A stretch of DNA of 64,000 bases from Rhizobium esperanzae. Its GTDB lineage: Bacteria > Pseudomonadota > Alphaproteobacteria > Rhizobiales > Rhizobiaceae. The notes beneath the pieces were generated by a model that searched no databases, was not told the origin of the DNA, and saw nothing but the letters and a program-made list of their open reading frames with translations. Numbering within the stretch: position 1 is the stretch's first letter; each line of letters starts with the position of its first letter. The translations under genes were made by a program, and so were the position numbers. This document shows, one piece after another, positions 39,722 to 48,665 of this stretch. The stretch spans positions 1-64,000 of the forward strand of contig NZ_MXPU01000020.1 of NCBI RefSeq assembly GCF_002204185.1, in the 5' to 3' direction.

Positions 39722-40025
39722 ATATTCCTCGCATAAGCCCCTCCCACCTCGTAGCACGAACAAGAAGCGGGAATCAGGCGCTCTTTCCTTCTTAGCAATT
39801 TGCCACGCCGGCAAAAACACCGGTCGCCGGCAAGATCGCTTGAATTCACAGGCAAGAGCGCCATCTGCGCCTGATGCCCGCGGCAAGTGCTCGCGCCAAG
39901 CCGGCAGCTGCAATTCGGCATAACACGAAATCGCCTTCGTGCATGGCTGGACAGGACCGGCTGCCCTTGCCTAAGGAACGGAAAAGTCGTCAATATGTGC
40001 CGAATGTGAAATGGAGTGAGTAACT
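39722..40025. other. Divergent intergenic region, cckA / FliO-like
   Basis: About 300 bp with no convincing ORF, RNA gene or strong hairpin. It must hold both divergent promoters; no clear -35/-10 or CtrA site was recognised. A short GGAGTGAG lies just before the FliO-like ATG. Confidence 0.4.
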
Positions 40026-41054
40026 ATGTTCGATGATCTTGTCGCAGCCTATGGCAGCCGTTTCCTGCTTGCGGCCGGTGGCGTCGGCTTGGCGCTCCTC
40101 CTGCTCATTCTGGCACTCTGGCTGATGCGAGGCCGCGCTCCGTCGCCCTTCGTGCGCGGCGGCCGCAACCGTCAGCCCCGCCTGCAGGTGCTGGATGCGG
40201 CAGCCGTCGATGCCCGCCGCCGGCTGGTGCTCGTGCGCCGCGATGATGTCGAGCATCTTATCATGATCGGCGGGCCGACCGATATCGTCATCGAAAGCCG
40301 CATCCTCCCGGAGCCGGCCGAACAGCCGGAAAGCCTCTCACGCCCGGAGTCTGCCGCCGAGCGGCCGATTGCAGTCCCGCGGCCGGAAACGCCGCCTGTT
40401 TCCGCCGCCCGTGCGCCGGTCACCCCCGCCGCCGAGCCGGCCGCCGAGCCCTCCTTCGCTGCGCCTGCCGCCGTGGAGCCGCGGCCGCGTCCCGAGCCGC
40501 CGGCACCACCCACCATGCCGCCGCCGGTGGCCACCAGCCCTCTTCCGCCAGAACCCGCGACGGCACCTCTATCGGCCGAACGCGACCAACCACTACGAGC
40601 TGTCCCGCCCCTGGCGGGCGCGCCGGAGCGTCCCTCTGCTCCCGCCGGTGTGCAACCGGCATCGTTCCGCGATACCGCAAGCGCCGCCGAAATCCTGGAT
40701 GCCGCCCGCCAGCGCGTGCTGCCGCAGCAGCGCATCGAGCCCGAGGTCTCTGCCCCGGACATGCCGGCGCCCCGCGCCGCAGCCGCTACGGCCGAGGACG
40801 ATGCGGCTGCGCAATCGGCAGCGGCGATCCGCCGTGATTTCCAACGGGTGCTGGAAGAGGAAATGTCGAACAATCTGACCGCCGAGCGCATCGTGCCGGC
40901 CCCGGCAAACCAGGCCCCTCGCCAGGCCGCACCGCAGCCAGCCAACCTGCCGCGCCGCGATCCCGAGCTTGCCCCCATCACTGGTGCCGACACCGACCTG
41001 CAGAAAGAAGTTGCCCGCATCTTCGGCGAAATGAGTGTCAATCGCGACAAGTAA
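40026..41054 (+). CDS. FliO-like membrane protein with long Pro/Ala-rich tail
   Basis: A 342-residue protein. Residues about 12-34 form one membrane helix (FLLAAGGVGLALLLLILALWLM), followed by a basic turn and a FliO-like beta domain (about 50-95: RLQVLDAAAVDARRRLVLVRRDDVEHLIMIGG). Residues 95-290 are Pro/Ala/Glu-rich and disordered, then a short conserved C-terminus ending DLQKEVARIFGEMSVNRDK. FliO helps assemble the flagellar export gate, but no flagellar gene is near and the tail is unusual. It is divergent from cckA. A cell-envelope role other than motility is possible. Confidence 0.65.
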   Translation: MFDDLVAAYGSRFLLAAGGVGLALLLLILALWLMRGRAPSPFVRGGRNRQPRLQVLDAAAVDARRRLVLVRRDDVEHLIMIGGPTDIVIESRILPEPAEQPESLSRPESAAERPIAVPRPETPPVSAARAPVTPAAEPAAEPSFAAPAAVEPRPRPEPPAPPTMPPPVATSPLPPEPATAPLSAERDQPLRAVPPLAGAPERPSAPAGVQPASFRDTASAAEILDAARQRVLPQQRIEPEVSAPDMPAPRAAAATAEDDAAAQSAAAIRRDFQRVLEEEMSNNLTAERIVPAPANQAPRQAAPQPANLPRRDPELAPITGADTDLQKEVARIFGEMSVNRDK

Positions 41055-41106
41055 GACAGCGCTTACATCCGGTTGCCGTCGCTCAGCCTTCGTCATGAAG
41101 TTGCAT

Positions 41107-41130
41107 AAAAGCCGCAATGCTGCGGCTTTC
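41107..41130 (+). terminator. Hairpin after the FliO-like gene
   Basis: AAAGCCGCA, loop ATGC, TGCGGCTTT then C, 53 bp after the stop. The T-run is short, so this is a moderate terminator. The rest of the gap 41131-41457 shows nothing I can support. Confidence 0.55.
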
Positions 41131-41457
41131 ACGTCACCGATGCCTCGGGGACTCCCTATCTCACTGATCATTTGCTATCGATCAGGCTGAAGAGCGTTGG
41201 CGCATTCGAGGTAGACTTTGCCTAAGTAAATACCGGTCTCACCCCAGTTTCACCCGTATTGTCGCAAGCGACGCGCTGGCGGCATGCGAACATGTTCATC
41301 GGGTGGTGGCGAGAGACCGGTTTGGCATTGTTACAATGTGCCATGTGCAGCTCCGCTGTCTCAGCTCTTCAGCCGCCCACAACATCGCCATACCGCGCCC
41401 GCAAGGGTTTTCTCATGCACCATCTTGGTGGACTTCCGAATGGAAGACCAAGACGAT

Positions 41458-42093
41458 ATGTGCAAGACACTTCGGGTCCGATGGACCATCACTCCCAAGA
41501 CGGCGCCCCAGCCATGGATCGCCTGCGGCGGATGCGGGGGCCTCAGAGCTTTCCGATCCAGCGGCAAGATCCGGGTCAATGCCAACGGTCGCAAGCTCGA
41601 CGCCTGGCTGATCTACAAATGCCTGATCTGCGACAGGACGTGGAACCGACCAATCTTCGAACGCCGAAATATCCGAGACGTCGATCCGATGATTCTCGAC
41701 GCGCTGCAGTCCAACGACCCGGACTGGATTCGGGCGGAAACCTTCAATCTTGATGCGCTGCGGCGCAAGTCACAGCGCGTGGACGAGTTCGCCGAATTCG
41801 AGATCGCCAAGGAAATTCGGCACGAGACCGAAGGCTGGACGAGCCTGGAAATCGAACTGACGGCCCCGTTTCCAACAAGCCTACGCCTGGACCGGTTGCT
41901 GGCCGGCGAGTTGAAGATGTCACGCTCCCGCCTGCAGGCTCTTCACGATCGGGGCCTCTGTCGAACGGAACCCGAGCGGGCCGACATCATGCGGCGGCGG
42001 ATCATGAATGGCACCCTCGTCACAATCGATCTCGCCACGCAGGCGGCGCGGGAGCCATTCTGGAAAGCTCTGGCGACCGACGCTTTCCCGTAA
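41458..42093 (+). CDS. DUF1062 family protein
   Basis: A 211-residue protein of unknown function. It begins with a strand region TLRVRWTITPKTAPQPWIACGGCGGLRAF, followed by KLDAWLIYKCLICDRTWN. The CxxC pairs CGGC and CLIC suggest a zinc ribbon. The rest is helical, with LRLDRLLAGELKMSRSRLQALHDRGL resembling an S4-like RNA-binding motif. ATG 41458 or 41440 may be used; the former keeps the family-typical short N-terminus. The zinc-ribbon and S4-like combination suggests RNA binding, which is inference. Confidence 0.8.
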   Translation: MCKTLRVRWTITPKTAPQPWIACGGCGGLRAFRSSGKIRVNANGRKLDAWLIYKCLICDRTWNRPIFERRNIRDVDPMILDALQSNDPDWIRAETFNLDALRRKSQRVDEFAEFEIAKEIRHETEGWTSLEIELTAPFPTSLRLDRLLAGELKMSRSRLQALHDRGLCRTEPERADIMRRRIMNGTLVTIDLATQAAREPFWKALATDAFP

Positions 42094-42124
42094 CCGCCTC
42101 TTCGACACGCCGGAGATGGCTCAA

Positions 42125-42154
42125 CAAAAAGCGCCGCGATCGGATCGCGGCGCT
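42125..42154 (-). terminator. Intrinsic terminator of dksA
   Basis: Read leftward: AGCGCCGCGATC, CG, ATCGCGGCGCT then TTTTGTTG. A nearly perfect stem 30 bp after the dksA stop, in the convergent gap with DUF1062. Confidence 0.88.
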
Positions 42155-42183
42155 GAATGTGTCCCATCTCTGCATGGGAAAGG

Positions 42184-42603
42184 TCATTCGTCGCGGTAGA
42201 CCTTTTCGCGACGTTCGTGGCGTTCCTGCGCCTCGATCGACAGCGTCGCGATCGGACGGGCGTCGAGACGCTTGAGACCGATCGGTTCGCCAGTTTCCTC
42301 GCAATAGCCGTAAGTGCCGTCTTCGATGCGCTGCAGCGCCGCGTCGATCTTGGAGATCAATTTTCTCTGCCGGTCGCGGGCGCGAAGTTCGATCGCCCTG
42401 TCGGTTTCCGACGACGCCCTGTCGGCGAGATCGGGATGGTTTGCGCTTTCCTCGGCCAGATGGTCGAGTGTTTCGCGCGCTTCTCTAAGGATATCGTTTT
42501 TCCAGGCGACCAGCTTTGCCCTGAAGTAGGCACGCTGGTTTACGTTCATGAATTCTTCCTCTTCCGAGGGAACGTAATTGCTAAGATCGATCTTCTCACT
42601 CAA
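42184..42603 (-). CDS. dksA: DksA-type RNA polymerase-binding factor
   Basis: A 139-residue secondary-channel regulator acting with ppGpp. It has the coiled-coil hairpin (about 40-100) with DRASSETDRAIELRARDRQRKLI, where the DxxDxA tip is seen as DLADRASSETD, and a C-terminal region GYCEETGEPIGLKRLDARPIA. Only the first of the four zinc Cys positions is Cys; the others are Thr, Ser and Ala, so it likely lacks zinc. The start is TTG 42603 (LSEKIDLSNYVPSEEEEF), because AGGAGA lies six bases before it; the ATG at 42624 lies in front of that site. Confidence 0.93.
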   Translation of the reverse strand: MSEKIDLSNYVPSEEEEFMNVNQRAYFRAKLVAWKNDILREARETLDHLAEESANHPDLADRASSETDRAIELRARDRQRKLISKIDAALQRIEDGTYGYCEETGEPIGLKRLDARPIATLSIEAQERHERREKVYRDE

Positions 42604-42878
42604 CGCGATTCTCCTGAAGAACATCTCATCTGGCGGGGTGTATATCCCAAGCGCTAGCCGCGATTCAAGCCAAATACGACAGCTAAACAGATTTTTAAAT
42701 CTGTTACAATTTTCGGCTAACGGACTATTTTCTCATGATTATTCGCGTTCGCAATTTTCGTTCGGTCTTCAAAACGCCGTGTTGTCGGCCACGTTTTGGG
42801 CCGTTGCGGCATGGCTGGCGGTTGACGGCGGATGATCGCAACCGCTACTGAAAAGACCCGCCGATCCTGGATTTGCCC

Positions 42879-43373
42879 ATGACCGTACCGCTGCCTCCGC
42901 CCAATCGCATCTATCTCCTGCGTCATGCCGAGGCCGCCTGGGCCGAACCCGGACAGCGCGATTTCGACCGGCCGCTCAACGAAAAAGGTTACGGCGATGC
43001 CGAGGTTATCGCCGACAAAGCCGCCGATAAGGGCTACCGTCCCGATCTTCTGATCAGTTCGACGGCGCTGCGCTGCCGCGATACCGCCGATGCCGTCCAT
43101 CGGGCGATGGGTGTAGCACTGGACGTGAGTTACGTCGATGCGCTCTACAATGCCACCGTCGATACCTATGTCGAAATCGTCGACGCGCAGGATAATGCCG
43201 CCGTCATGCTGGTCGGCCACAACCCGACGATCGAGCAGGCGCTTGAGGCGCTGATCGGCCACGAGGCCATGGTGAACGCACTTCCCGCCGGCTTTCCGAC
43301 GGCAGGTCTCGCCGTTATCGATTTCGACGCTTCCGCCAGCGGCTGGCGCCTTATCGATTTCCTCGTCGTCTGA
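42879..43373 (+). CDS. Histidine phosphatase family protein (SixA-like)
   Basis: A 164-residue phosphatase of the RHG superfamily, SixA branch. The nucleophile His16 is in IYLLRHAEAAW, an Arg lies in SSTALRCRDTADAV, and His114 in MLVGHNPTIEQ completes the phosphate pocket. SixA proteins dephosphorylate Hpt-domain histidines or PTS proteins. An Hpt protein is encoded at 50177, a loose context link only. ATG 42879 is used rather than TTG 42873. Confidence 0.88.
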   Translation: MTVPLPPPNRIYLLRHAEAAWAEPGQRDFDRPLNEKGYGDAEVIADKAADKGYRPDLLISSTALRCRDTADAVHRAMGVALDVSYVDALYNATVDTYVEIVDAQDNAAVMLVGHNPTIEQALEALIGHEAMVNALPAGFPTAGLAVIDFDASASGWRLIDFLVV

Positions 43374-43448
43374 AGTCTTTCGCTCCGCTTCTTTTGCGAG
43401 CAGCGCAGTCTTCCTATATTGCCGGCAGTCATCAACCGGAATTGCGCC

Positions 43449-44924
43449 TTGCCGCCACGCCTGACATCCCTCGCCGACGACGCCCGCATCGCCTTTGACA
43501 ATCTCGCCGACAGGGCAAGCGGCCTCGTCAATCCGACCGTACGGCTCGGCGTCACCGGCCTCTTCCGTTCCGGAAAGACGGTCTTCATCTCCTCGCTTGT
43601 CCACAATCTCCTGCATGGCGGCCGACTGCCGCTGTTCGAGCCGGTGCAGTCGGGCCGCGTTTCAGCCGTGCGGCTGGAGCCTCAGCCGGATGACGCCGTG
43701 CCCCGTTTCCAATATGAGGATCATATCCGGGCGCTGGTGAAGGACCGCGTCTGGCCGGATTCCACTCGCGCCATTTCCGAACTGCGCATCACGCTCGATT
43801 ATCAGAGCGCCAGCGGCTGGAACCGCCTGTTCTCGCCCGGCCGGCTGTCGATCGATATCGTCGATTATCCAGGCGAATGGCTGCTCGACCTGCCGTTGCT
43901 CGGCAAGGATTACCGCACCTTCAGCGAGGAAACGATCGCGCTTGCGCAAAATGGCGTGCGCTCCGAACTGTCGCGGGAATGGTTGGCGCTGACCCGTGCC
44001 GCCGATATAAATGCCGGCGCCGACGAGATGGCAGCCCGCGAGCTTGCCACCGCCTTTGCCGATTACCTCAAGGCCTGCAAGGCCGACGAACGCTCGCTCT
44101 CCACCTTGCCGCCCGGGCGCCTGCTTCTGCCCGGCGATCTCGACGGCTCGCCGGCGCTGACCTTCGCCCCGCTCGTCCTGCCGCCGGGCGCGCGTCCCGA
44201 TCGCGGCTCACTCTGGACGATGATGGAGCGGCGTTACGAGTCCTATAAATCGGTCGTCGTCAAACCTTTCTTCCGCGAACATTTCGCCCGGCTCGACCGG
44301 CAGATCGTGCTGGTCGACGCACTGCAGGCGATGAACCGCGGCCCCGAAGCCGTCCAGGATCTGGAACGCGCGCTGACCGACGTGCTCGCCTGCTTCCGCC
44401 CGGGCACCAATTCGCTGCTCTCGTCGCTGCTGGGGCGCCGCATCGACCGTGTGCTGGTCGCCGCAACCAAGGCCGACCATCTCCATCATGAGAGCCATGA
44501 TCGGCTCGATGCGCTGACCCGCCGCCTCGTCGATCGCGCCATCGCCCGCATCGGCATGGCCGGAGCTGGCATCGACGTGATGGCGCTCGCTTCCGTGCGC
44601 GCCACGCGCGAGGCATCGGTCAAGCGCGACGGCCATGAACTGCCTGTCATCGTCGGCACGCCGATGGAGGGCGAAACCATTGCCGGCGAGCGATTCGACG
44701 GCCAGAGAAAGACCGCAATCTTCCCCGGAGACCTGCCGCAGGATCCGGAAAGCCTGTTCAATCACATCGCCTCGGGCGAGACCGCCGATACCCTGCCCGA
44801 GGTCAACGTCGTCAGGTTCCGTCCGCCGCATCTCGAGGAGACCGGCGGCGGCATCAAGCTGTCGGTGCCGCATATCCGCCTTGACCGCGCCATGCAGTTC
44901 CTGTTCGGAGACCGTCTCGCATGA
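43449..44924 (+). CDS. ycjX: YcjX-like P-loop NTPase (DUF463)
   Basis: A 491-residue GTPase-like protein. The P-loop GLFRSGKT is at residues 37-44, DIVDYPGEWLLDLPLL is the switch-II-type segment and VAATKADHLH is the G4-like motif. YcjX is a stress-associated protein of unknown mechanism. Start TTG 43449 (MPPRLTSLADDARIAF) is preferred to a TTG at 43419 since a GGAAT lies just ahead. It overlaps the DUF697 gene by 4 bp (ATGA), and the two co-occur widely as ycjX-ycjF. Confidence 0.92.
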   Translation: MPPRLTSLADDARIAFDNLADRASGLVNPTVRLGVTGLFRSGKTVFISSLVHNLLHGGRLPLFEPVQSGRVSAVRLEPQPDDAVPRFQYEDHIRALVKDRVWPDSTRAISELRITLDYQSASGWNRLFSPGRLSIDIVDYPGEWLLDLPLLGKDYRTFSEETIALAQNGVRSELSREWLALTRAADINAGADEMAARELATAFADYLKACKADERSLSTLPPGRLLLPGDLDGSPALTFAPLVLPPGARPDRGSLWTMMERRYESYKSVVVKPFFREHFARLDRQIVLVDALQAMNRGPEAVQDLERALTDVLACFRPGTNSLLSSLLGRRIDRVLVAATKADHLHHESHDRLDALTRRLVDRAIARIGMAGAGIDVMALASVRATREASVKRDGHELPVIVGTPMEGETIAGERFDGQRKTAIFPGDLPQDPESLFNHIASGETADTLPEVNVVRFRPPHLEETGGGIKLSVPHIRLDRAMQFLFGDRLA

Positions 44925-45997
44925 GTAAGCCCCCCTCCGATTTGCCGCACCGCCCACCCGCCGCCTTCGCCTATGAGGATGAGGCTGCCGTGCCGCGCGA
45001 CAATGGTCGGCAACAGCAAGGCCGGCGCAAACCGGAAAGCTTCTCGGACGAGATCATCTTGACGCCCGACGACGATGATCCCTTCAATCCTGACAGGGAT
45101 GCGAGCGCAGTGCCGGTGGCAACACCGCGCAAGCGGCGCACCTCTTTCGGCAAGATTGCGCTAGGCGCCTTCGGGATCCTGCTATCGCTCGGCATCGGCC
45201 TCTGGACCGACCGCCTGATCCGCGATCTCTTCACCCGCGCCGACTGGCTGGGTTATGCAGCTCTTGGCGTGCTGGCGATCGGCGTCCTCGCCGTGCTTGC
45301 CCTCGTCATCCGCGAGACCGCGGGCATGATGCGCCTTGCCGCTGTTCAGGCGATCAAGGCGGAAGCAGAGGCGGCGATCCTCGATACACGGCCGGCGAAA
45401 GCGCGCGCGGTCGTTGCGCGCCTCACCACGCTTCTTGCGGCCAATCCCGAGACATCGAAGGGTCGCGCGACGCTGAAGGCGACCGAGGGTGAGGTCATCG
45501 ACCCCCCGCATCTGATCGCCTTGGCCGAACGCGAGCTGCTGGCCCCACTCGACCGCAAAGCGCGGGCGCTCATCGTCAACGCCTCCAAGCGCGTCTCGAT
45601 CGTCACCGCCGTCAGCCCGCGCGCGATCGTCGATCTGCTTTATGTCCTCTACGAATCCGTGCGCCTCATCCGCGCCATGGCCGAGCTCTACGGCGGCCGC
45701 CCCGGCACGCTCGGCATGTTCCGCCTCCTGCGTGACGTGCTGGCCCACCTCGCCGTCACCGGCTCGATCGCCGTCGGCGACAGTCTCGTCCAGCAGGTGC
45801 TCGGCCATGGGCTTGCCTCGAAGCTATCGGCCCGACTCGGCGAGGGCGTGATCAATGGTCTGATGACTGCTCGCATCGGAATCGCGGCGATGGATCTCTG
45901 TCGCCCGCTTGCCTTTCGTGCGGTGAAGCGACCGGGAATCGGCGATTTTATCGGCGATCTCACACCTTCAATGTCGCCGCGCGGCAACAATCCTTAA
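44921..45997 (+). CDS. ycjF: YcjF-like membrane protein (DUF697/TIGR01620)
   Basis: A 358-residue inner-membrane protein. After an acidic/Pro-rich N-terminal 65 residues come two helices (about 68-88 KIALGAFGILLSLGIGLW and 108-130 LGYAALGVLAIGVLAVLALVI). The C-terminal DUF697 domain contains AVSPRAIVDLLYVLYESVRLIRAMAELYGGRPG and TGSIAVGDSLVQQVLGHG. It overlaps ycjX by 4 bp, indicating coupled translation and probable partnership. Confidence 0.92.
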   Translation: MSKPPSDLPHRPPAAFAYEDEAAVPRDNGRQQQGRRKPESFSDEIILTPDDDDPFNPDRDASAVPVATPRKRRTSFGKIALGAFGILLSLGIGLWTDRLIRDLFTRADWLGYAALGVLAIGVLAVLALVIRETAGMMRLAAVQAIKAEAEAAILDTRPAKARAVVARLTTLLAANPETSKGRATLKATEGEVIDPPHLIALAERELLAPLDRKARALIVNASKRVSIVTAVSPRAIVDLLYVLYESVRLIRAMAELYGGRPGTLGMFRLLRDVLAHLAVTGSIAVGDSLVQQVLGHGLASKLSARLGEGVINGLMTARIGIAAMDLCRPLAFRAVKRPGIGDFIGDLTPSMSPRGNNP

Positions 45998-46206
45998 CTG
46001 ACGAGGCGATTCCGTAGCTCTCACCTTCCCGTAGGTGAAGTTGGCGAAATTAAGCAGATTCAACACCGTAGCCGCCGGATCCTAAGATCCGCGCGGCGCG
46101 ACAGAAATCCAGGTCCTTCGCATTCGGTACAATCGAAAGGAAGGATTAACCATTTTTCGGCAAAACTTGGCACCAGTTCGTGAGTGGTGTTTGCCAAGGA
46201 AAATCC

Positions 46207-46758
46207 ATGTATTCGCGCCAGTTTCTCTTCTTATGCGGCCTCGCCGCCGCGGCATTGTCTCCTGTCGCAGACGTCGCTCCGGCAGCCACTGCCGCAACCC
46301 GCGACAAGGCCTTCTTCGAATCCGTCACTGGCTCCTGGAAGGGCCCCGGCGAGATCGTCGCCGGCAAGTACAAGGGCACGAAATTCACCTGCAATCTGAC
46401 CGGTGAACCCACCGGCGACGGCACTGCTGGCATCAAGCTCGATGGAACCTGCCGCGTCGGCGTCTTCAAGCAGCCGATGAGCGCCGTCATCTCGCAGTCG
46501 GGCTCCACCTACACGGGCAAGTTCCTCGACGGCGCCGCCGGCAAGGGTCTTGACGTCGTCTCCGGCGCCGTAACCGAGGATACCGTCGTGGTCGGCATCA
46601 ACCGCGCCAAGCTAAATGGCGCGATGATCGCTCGCGTGCGTGACGACAAGACGATGAACGTCACCGTGTCGGTCAAGGTCGAAAGCCAGATGATCCCGGT
46701 TATCGGCCTGACATTGACTCGTCAGGTCGACGAAATGGCGGTTGGCTCCATTCAGTAG
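46207..46758 (+). CDS. Exported hypothetical protein
   Basis: A 183-residue protein with a Sec signal peptide (MYSRQFLFLCGLAAAALSP, cleavage near ATAA about residue 30). The mature part is a beta-rich, Gly/Thr-rich domain (SVTGSWKGPGEIVAGKYKGTKFTCNLTGEP, VSGAVTEDTVVVGINRAKLNGAM), resembling lipocalin-like or outer-membrane-associated folds. AAGGA precedes the ATG. I do not recognise a family. A terminator follows. Confidence 0.75.
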   Translation: MYSRQFLFLCGLAAAALSPVADVAPAATAATRDKAFFESVTGSWKGPGEIVAGKYKGTKFTCNLTGEPTGDGTAGIKLDGTCRVGVFKQPMSAVISQSGSTYTGKFLDGAAGKGLDVVSGAVTEDTVVVGINRAKLNGAMIARVRDDKTMNVTVSVKVESQMIPVIGLTLTRQVDEMAVGSIQ

Positions 46759-46783
46759 ACGGACTGCATGGCGGGTTTTCTTG

Positions 46784-46814
46784 AAGCGGCGGGTTTCCCG
46801 CCGTTTCGCATTTT
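46784..46814 (+). terminator. Terminator between exported protein and folK
   Basis: CGGCGGG, loop TTT, CCCGCCG then TTTCGCATTTT. A short stable stem with T-rich tail, 25 bp after the + strand stop. Confidence 0.75.
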
Positions 46815-46820
46815 AGAGCC

Positions 46821-47351
46821 TTAGGCGTTCCGCCACCAGTCGCCGCTGTCATCGGCGACCTCGATGCCGGTCACGTCAACGTCGAGCAGCCAGTCGCTTA
46901 CCGGCCGGCCCCTGACGAGAAGGCCTGGGGCGATATCGGCAAGCGGCATCAGGACGAAACCGCGATCGGTCATACGGGGATGCGGCAACTCCAGCCGCGG
47001 CGCCTGCTGGACGACGTCGCCATAGGTCAGCACGTCAATATCGAGCGTGCGCGGCCCCCAGCGTTCGACACGCTCGCGTTTCATCTCGCGCTCGATCGAC
47101 AGGCAGACGTCGAGCAGCGCCTCTGGAGGGAGCCGGGTTTCGACGGCGGCGCAGGCATTGAAGAAGAACGATTGGTCGGTTTTGCCCCACGGCGGCGTGC
47201 GATAGAGCCGCGACACGGCGGTGACACGACAGTCGGCGCGCCCGTCCAGTCTCTGTAGCGCCGCGGCCATCGCCTTTACCGGATCGCCGATATTGCCGCC
47301 GAGGCCGAGTGTGGCTGATTGCGATGCAGCCTCAGGCAAAATGTTCAACAC
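46821..47351 (-). CDS. folK: 6-hydroxymethyl-dihydropterin pyrophosphokinase
   Basis: A 176-residue HPPK acting after FolB in folate synthesis. The N-terminal LGLGGNIGDP, the SRLYRTPPWGKTDQSFFFNACAAVET strand and the signature RWGPRTLDIDVLTYG with catalytic acids are all present. It overlaps folB by about 20 bp; the two are coupled in the folP-folB-folK operon. Confidence 0.96.
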   Translation of the reverse strand: MLNILPEAASQSATLGLGGNIGDPVKAMAAALQRLDGRADCRVTAVSRLYRTPPWGKTDQSFFFNACAAVETRLPPEALLDVCLSIEREMKRERVERWGPRTLDIDVLTYGDVVQQAPRLELPHPRMTDRGFVLMPLADIAPGLLVRGRPVSDWLLDVDVTGIEVADDSGDWWRNA

Positions 47352-47697
47352 TCACCTGCACGAAATCGAGCACGCCGGGCACCGGCGCATTCGGCTTGCG
47401 CACCGTGATCTTCGCCCGCCGCACCTGCGGGAACGTCTGACAGAGGCCCTTGGCGATATCGAGCGCCAGGGCTTCGATGAGATAGCGTCGCTTGCCGGTG
47501 ACGATCTCCTCGATCACCGTGAAGGCAATGCCGTAATTGACGGTGTCGTTGATCGAATCGCTTTCCAGCGCCTCGCCCGCGACGACATCGAGCTCGGCAT
47601 CGACGAAGAAGCGCTGGCCGAGGAATTCCTCCTCGTCATGCACGCCGTGGCGCGCGAAGAAGGCGCAGTTCTGCAGCGTGATCGTGTAGGTCGTCAT
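47332..47697 (-). CDS. folB: Dihydroneopterin aldolase
   Basis: A 121-residue enzyme making 6-hydroxymethyl-dihydropterin. Seen are CAFFARHGVHDEEEFLGQRFFVDAEL, VNYGIAFTVIEEIVTG with the catalytic/substrate Tyr and Glu, and ALDIAKGLCQTFPQVRRAKITVRKPNAP. It overlaps folP by 4 bp (ATGA). Confidence 0.95.
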   Translation of the reverse strand: MTTYTITLQNCAFFARHGVHDEEEFLGQRFFVDAELDVVAGEALESDSINDTVNYGIAFTVIEEIVTGKRRYLIEALALDIAKGLCQTFPQVRRAKITVRKPNAPVPGVLDFVQVSVEHFA

Positions 47698-48563
47698 GTC
47701 GGCCGCTTCCTCTCGAATTCCTGGCGCGCATTGAGCATAGCATCGGCGATAGCAAGCGCATCCCTGTTGATTGCGACATTGTGCACCCGGAAAACCGCAG
47801 CTCCTTGAAGCCTGAGCAGCGCGCTTGATGCGGCCGTCGCCGCATCCCTCTCCGGCGCCTCGCGCCCTGTGACCGCGCCGAGGAAGCGTTTGCGTGAGGT
47901 GCCGGCAAGCAGCGGCAGGCCGAAGCGCGACAGTTCGGAAAACCGCGCCATCAGCTCCAGGTTCTCCTCCGCCGTCTCCTTGGCGAAGCCGAAACCCGGA
48001 TCGAGCACGATCCGGTCGCTGTTGACTCCGGCCGCGGCGGCGATCGCCAGCGACCGTTCGAGGAAATGCGCCTGGTCGGCGATCACATCGGCAAGTTTGG
48101 CCCTGTCGCGGCCGGTATGCATGATGCAGAGCCCCGCCCCAGTGGCCGCGACCAGATCCGCGATACCTGCATCTTTCTGCAGTCCGAAGACGTCGTTGAC
48201 AATATGGGCGCCGGCGCCGACGGCCAGCCGCGCCGTCTCGGCGCGATAGGTATCGATCGAGATCAGCGCCTCGGTGCGACCGCGCAGCGCCTCGATGACC
48301 GGCAACACCCGCGCCTGCTCTTCCGAAGGGCTGACCGACGCCGCACCCGGCCGGGTCGATTCGCCACCGATGTCGACGATCGCAGCACCGTCGCTGACCG
48401 CCTGCAATGCGTGTTCGACGGCGGCATCGACGGTTTCAAAACGTCCGCCGTCGGAGAAGGAGTCCGGCGTCACATTGACGATCGCCATGATCGCCGACCG
48501 ACGGCCGAGTTCGATTTCCCGGCCATGGCCGACACGCCAGAAACTGCCTTCGAGCCCTGTCAC
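47694..48563 (-). CDS. folP: Dihydropteroate synthase
   Basis: A TIM-barrel enzyme (about 289 residues) condensing the pterin with p-aminobenzoate, the sulphonamide target. Motifs are MAIVNVTPDSFSDGG, VDIGGESTRPGA, IVNDVFGLQ, VLDPGFGFAK and AGTSRKRFLG. The start is uncertain: GTG 48563 has AGGAC upstream and leaves a normal N-terminus; ATG 48599 would add 12 residues. It is first gene of the folate operon. Confidence 0.94.
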   Translation of the reverse strand: MTGLEGSFWRVGHGREIELGRRSAIMAIVNVTPDSFSDGGRFETVDAAVEHALQAVSDGAAIVDIGGESTRPGAASVSPSEEQARVLPVIEALRGRTEALISIDTYRAETARLAVGAGAHIVNDVFGLQKDAGIADLVAATGAGLCIMHTGRDRAKLADVIADQAHFLERSLAIAAAAGVNSDRIVLDPGFGFAKETAEENLELMARFSELSRFGLPLLAGTSRKRFLGAVTGREAPERDAATAASSALLRLQGAAVFRVHNVAINRDALAIADAMLNARQEFERKRPT

Positions 48564-48665
48564 CAAACTTGTCCTATTGATGACGAAAAAAGCCGCCATC
48601 CGATATTGCGCTTATGGTGGCTATGCCCCAAGCTCCTGCCGATTTCAACATGGGTTGCCTTCAGA

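Noticed and set aside
48066-48665. 5' extension of the DUF922 frame across folP
   Set aside because: Antisense to folP; the signal peptide begins at 48666.
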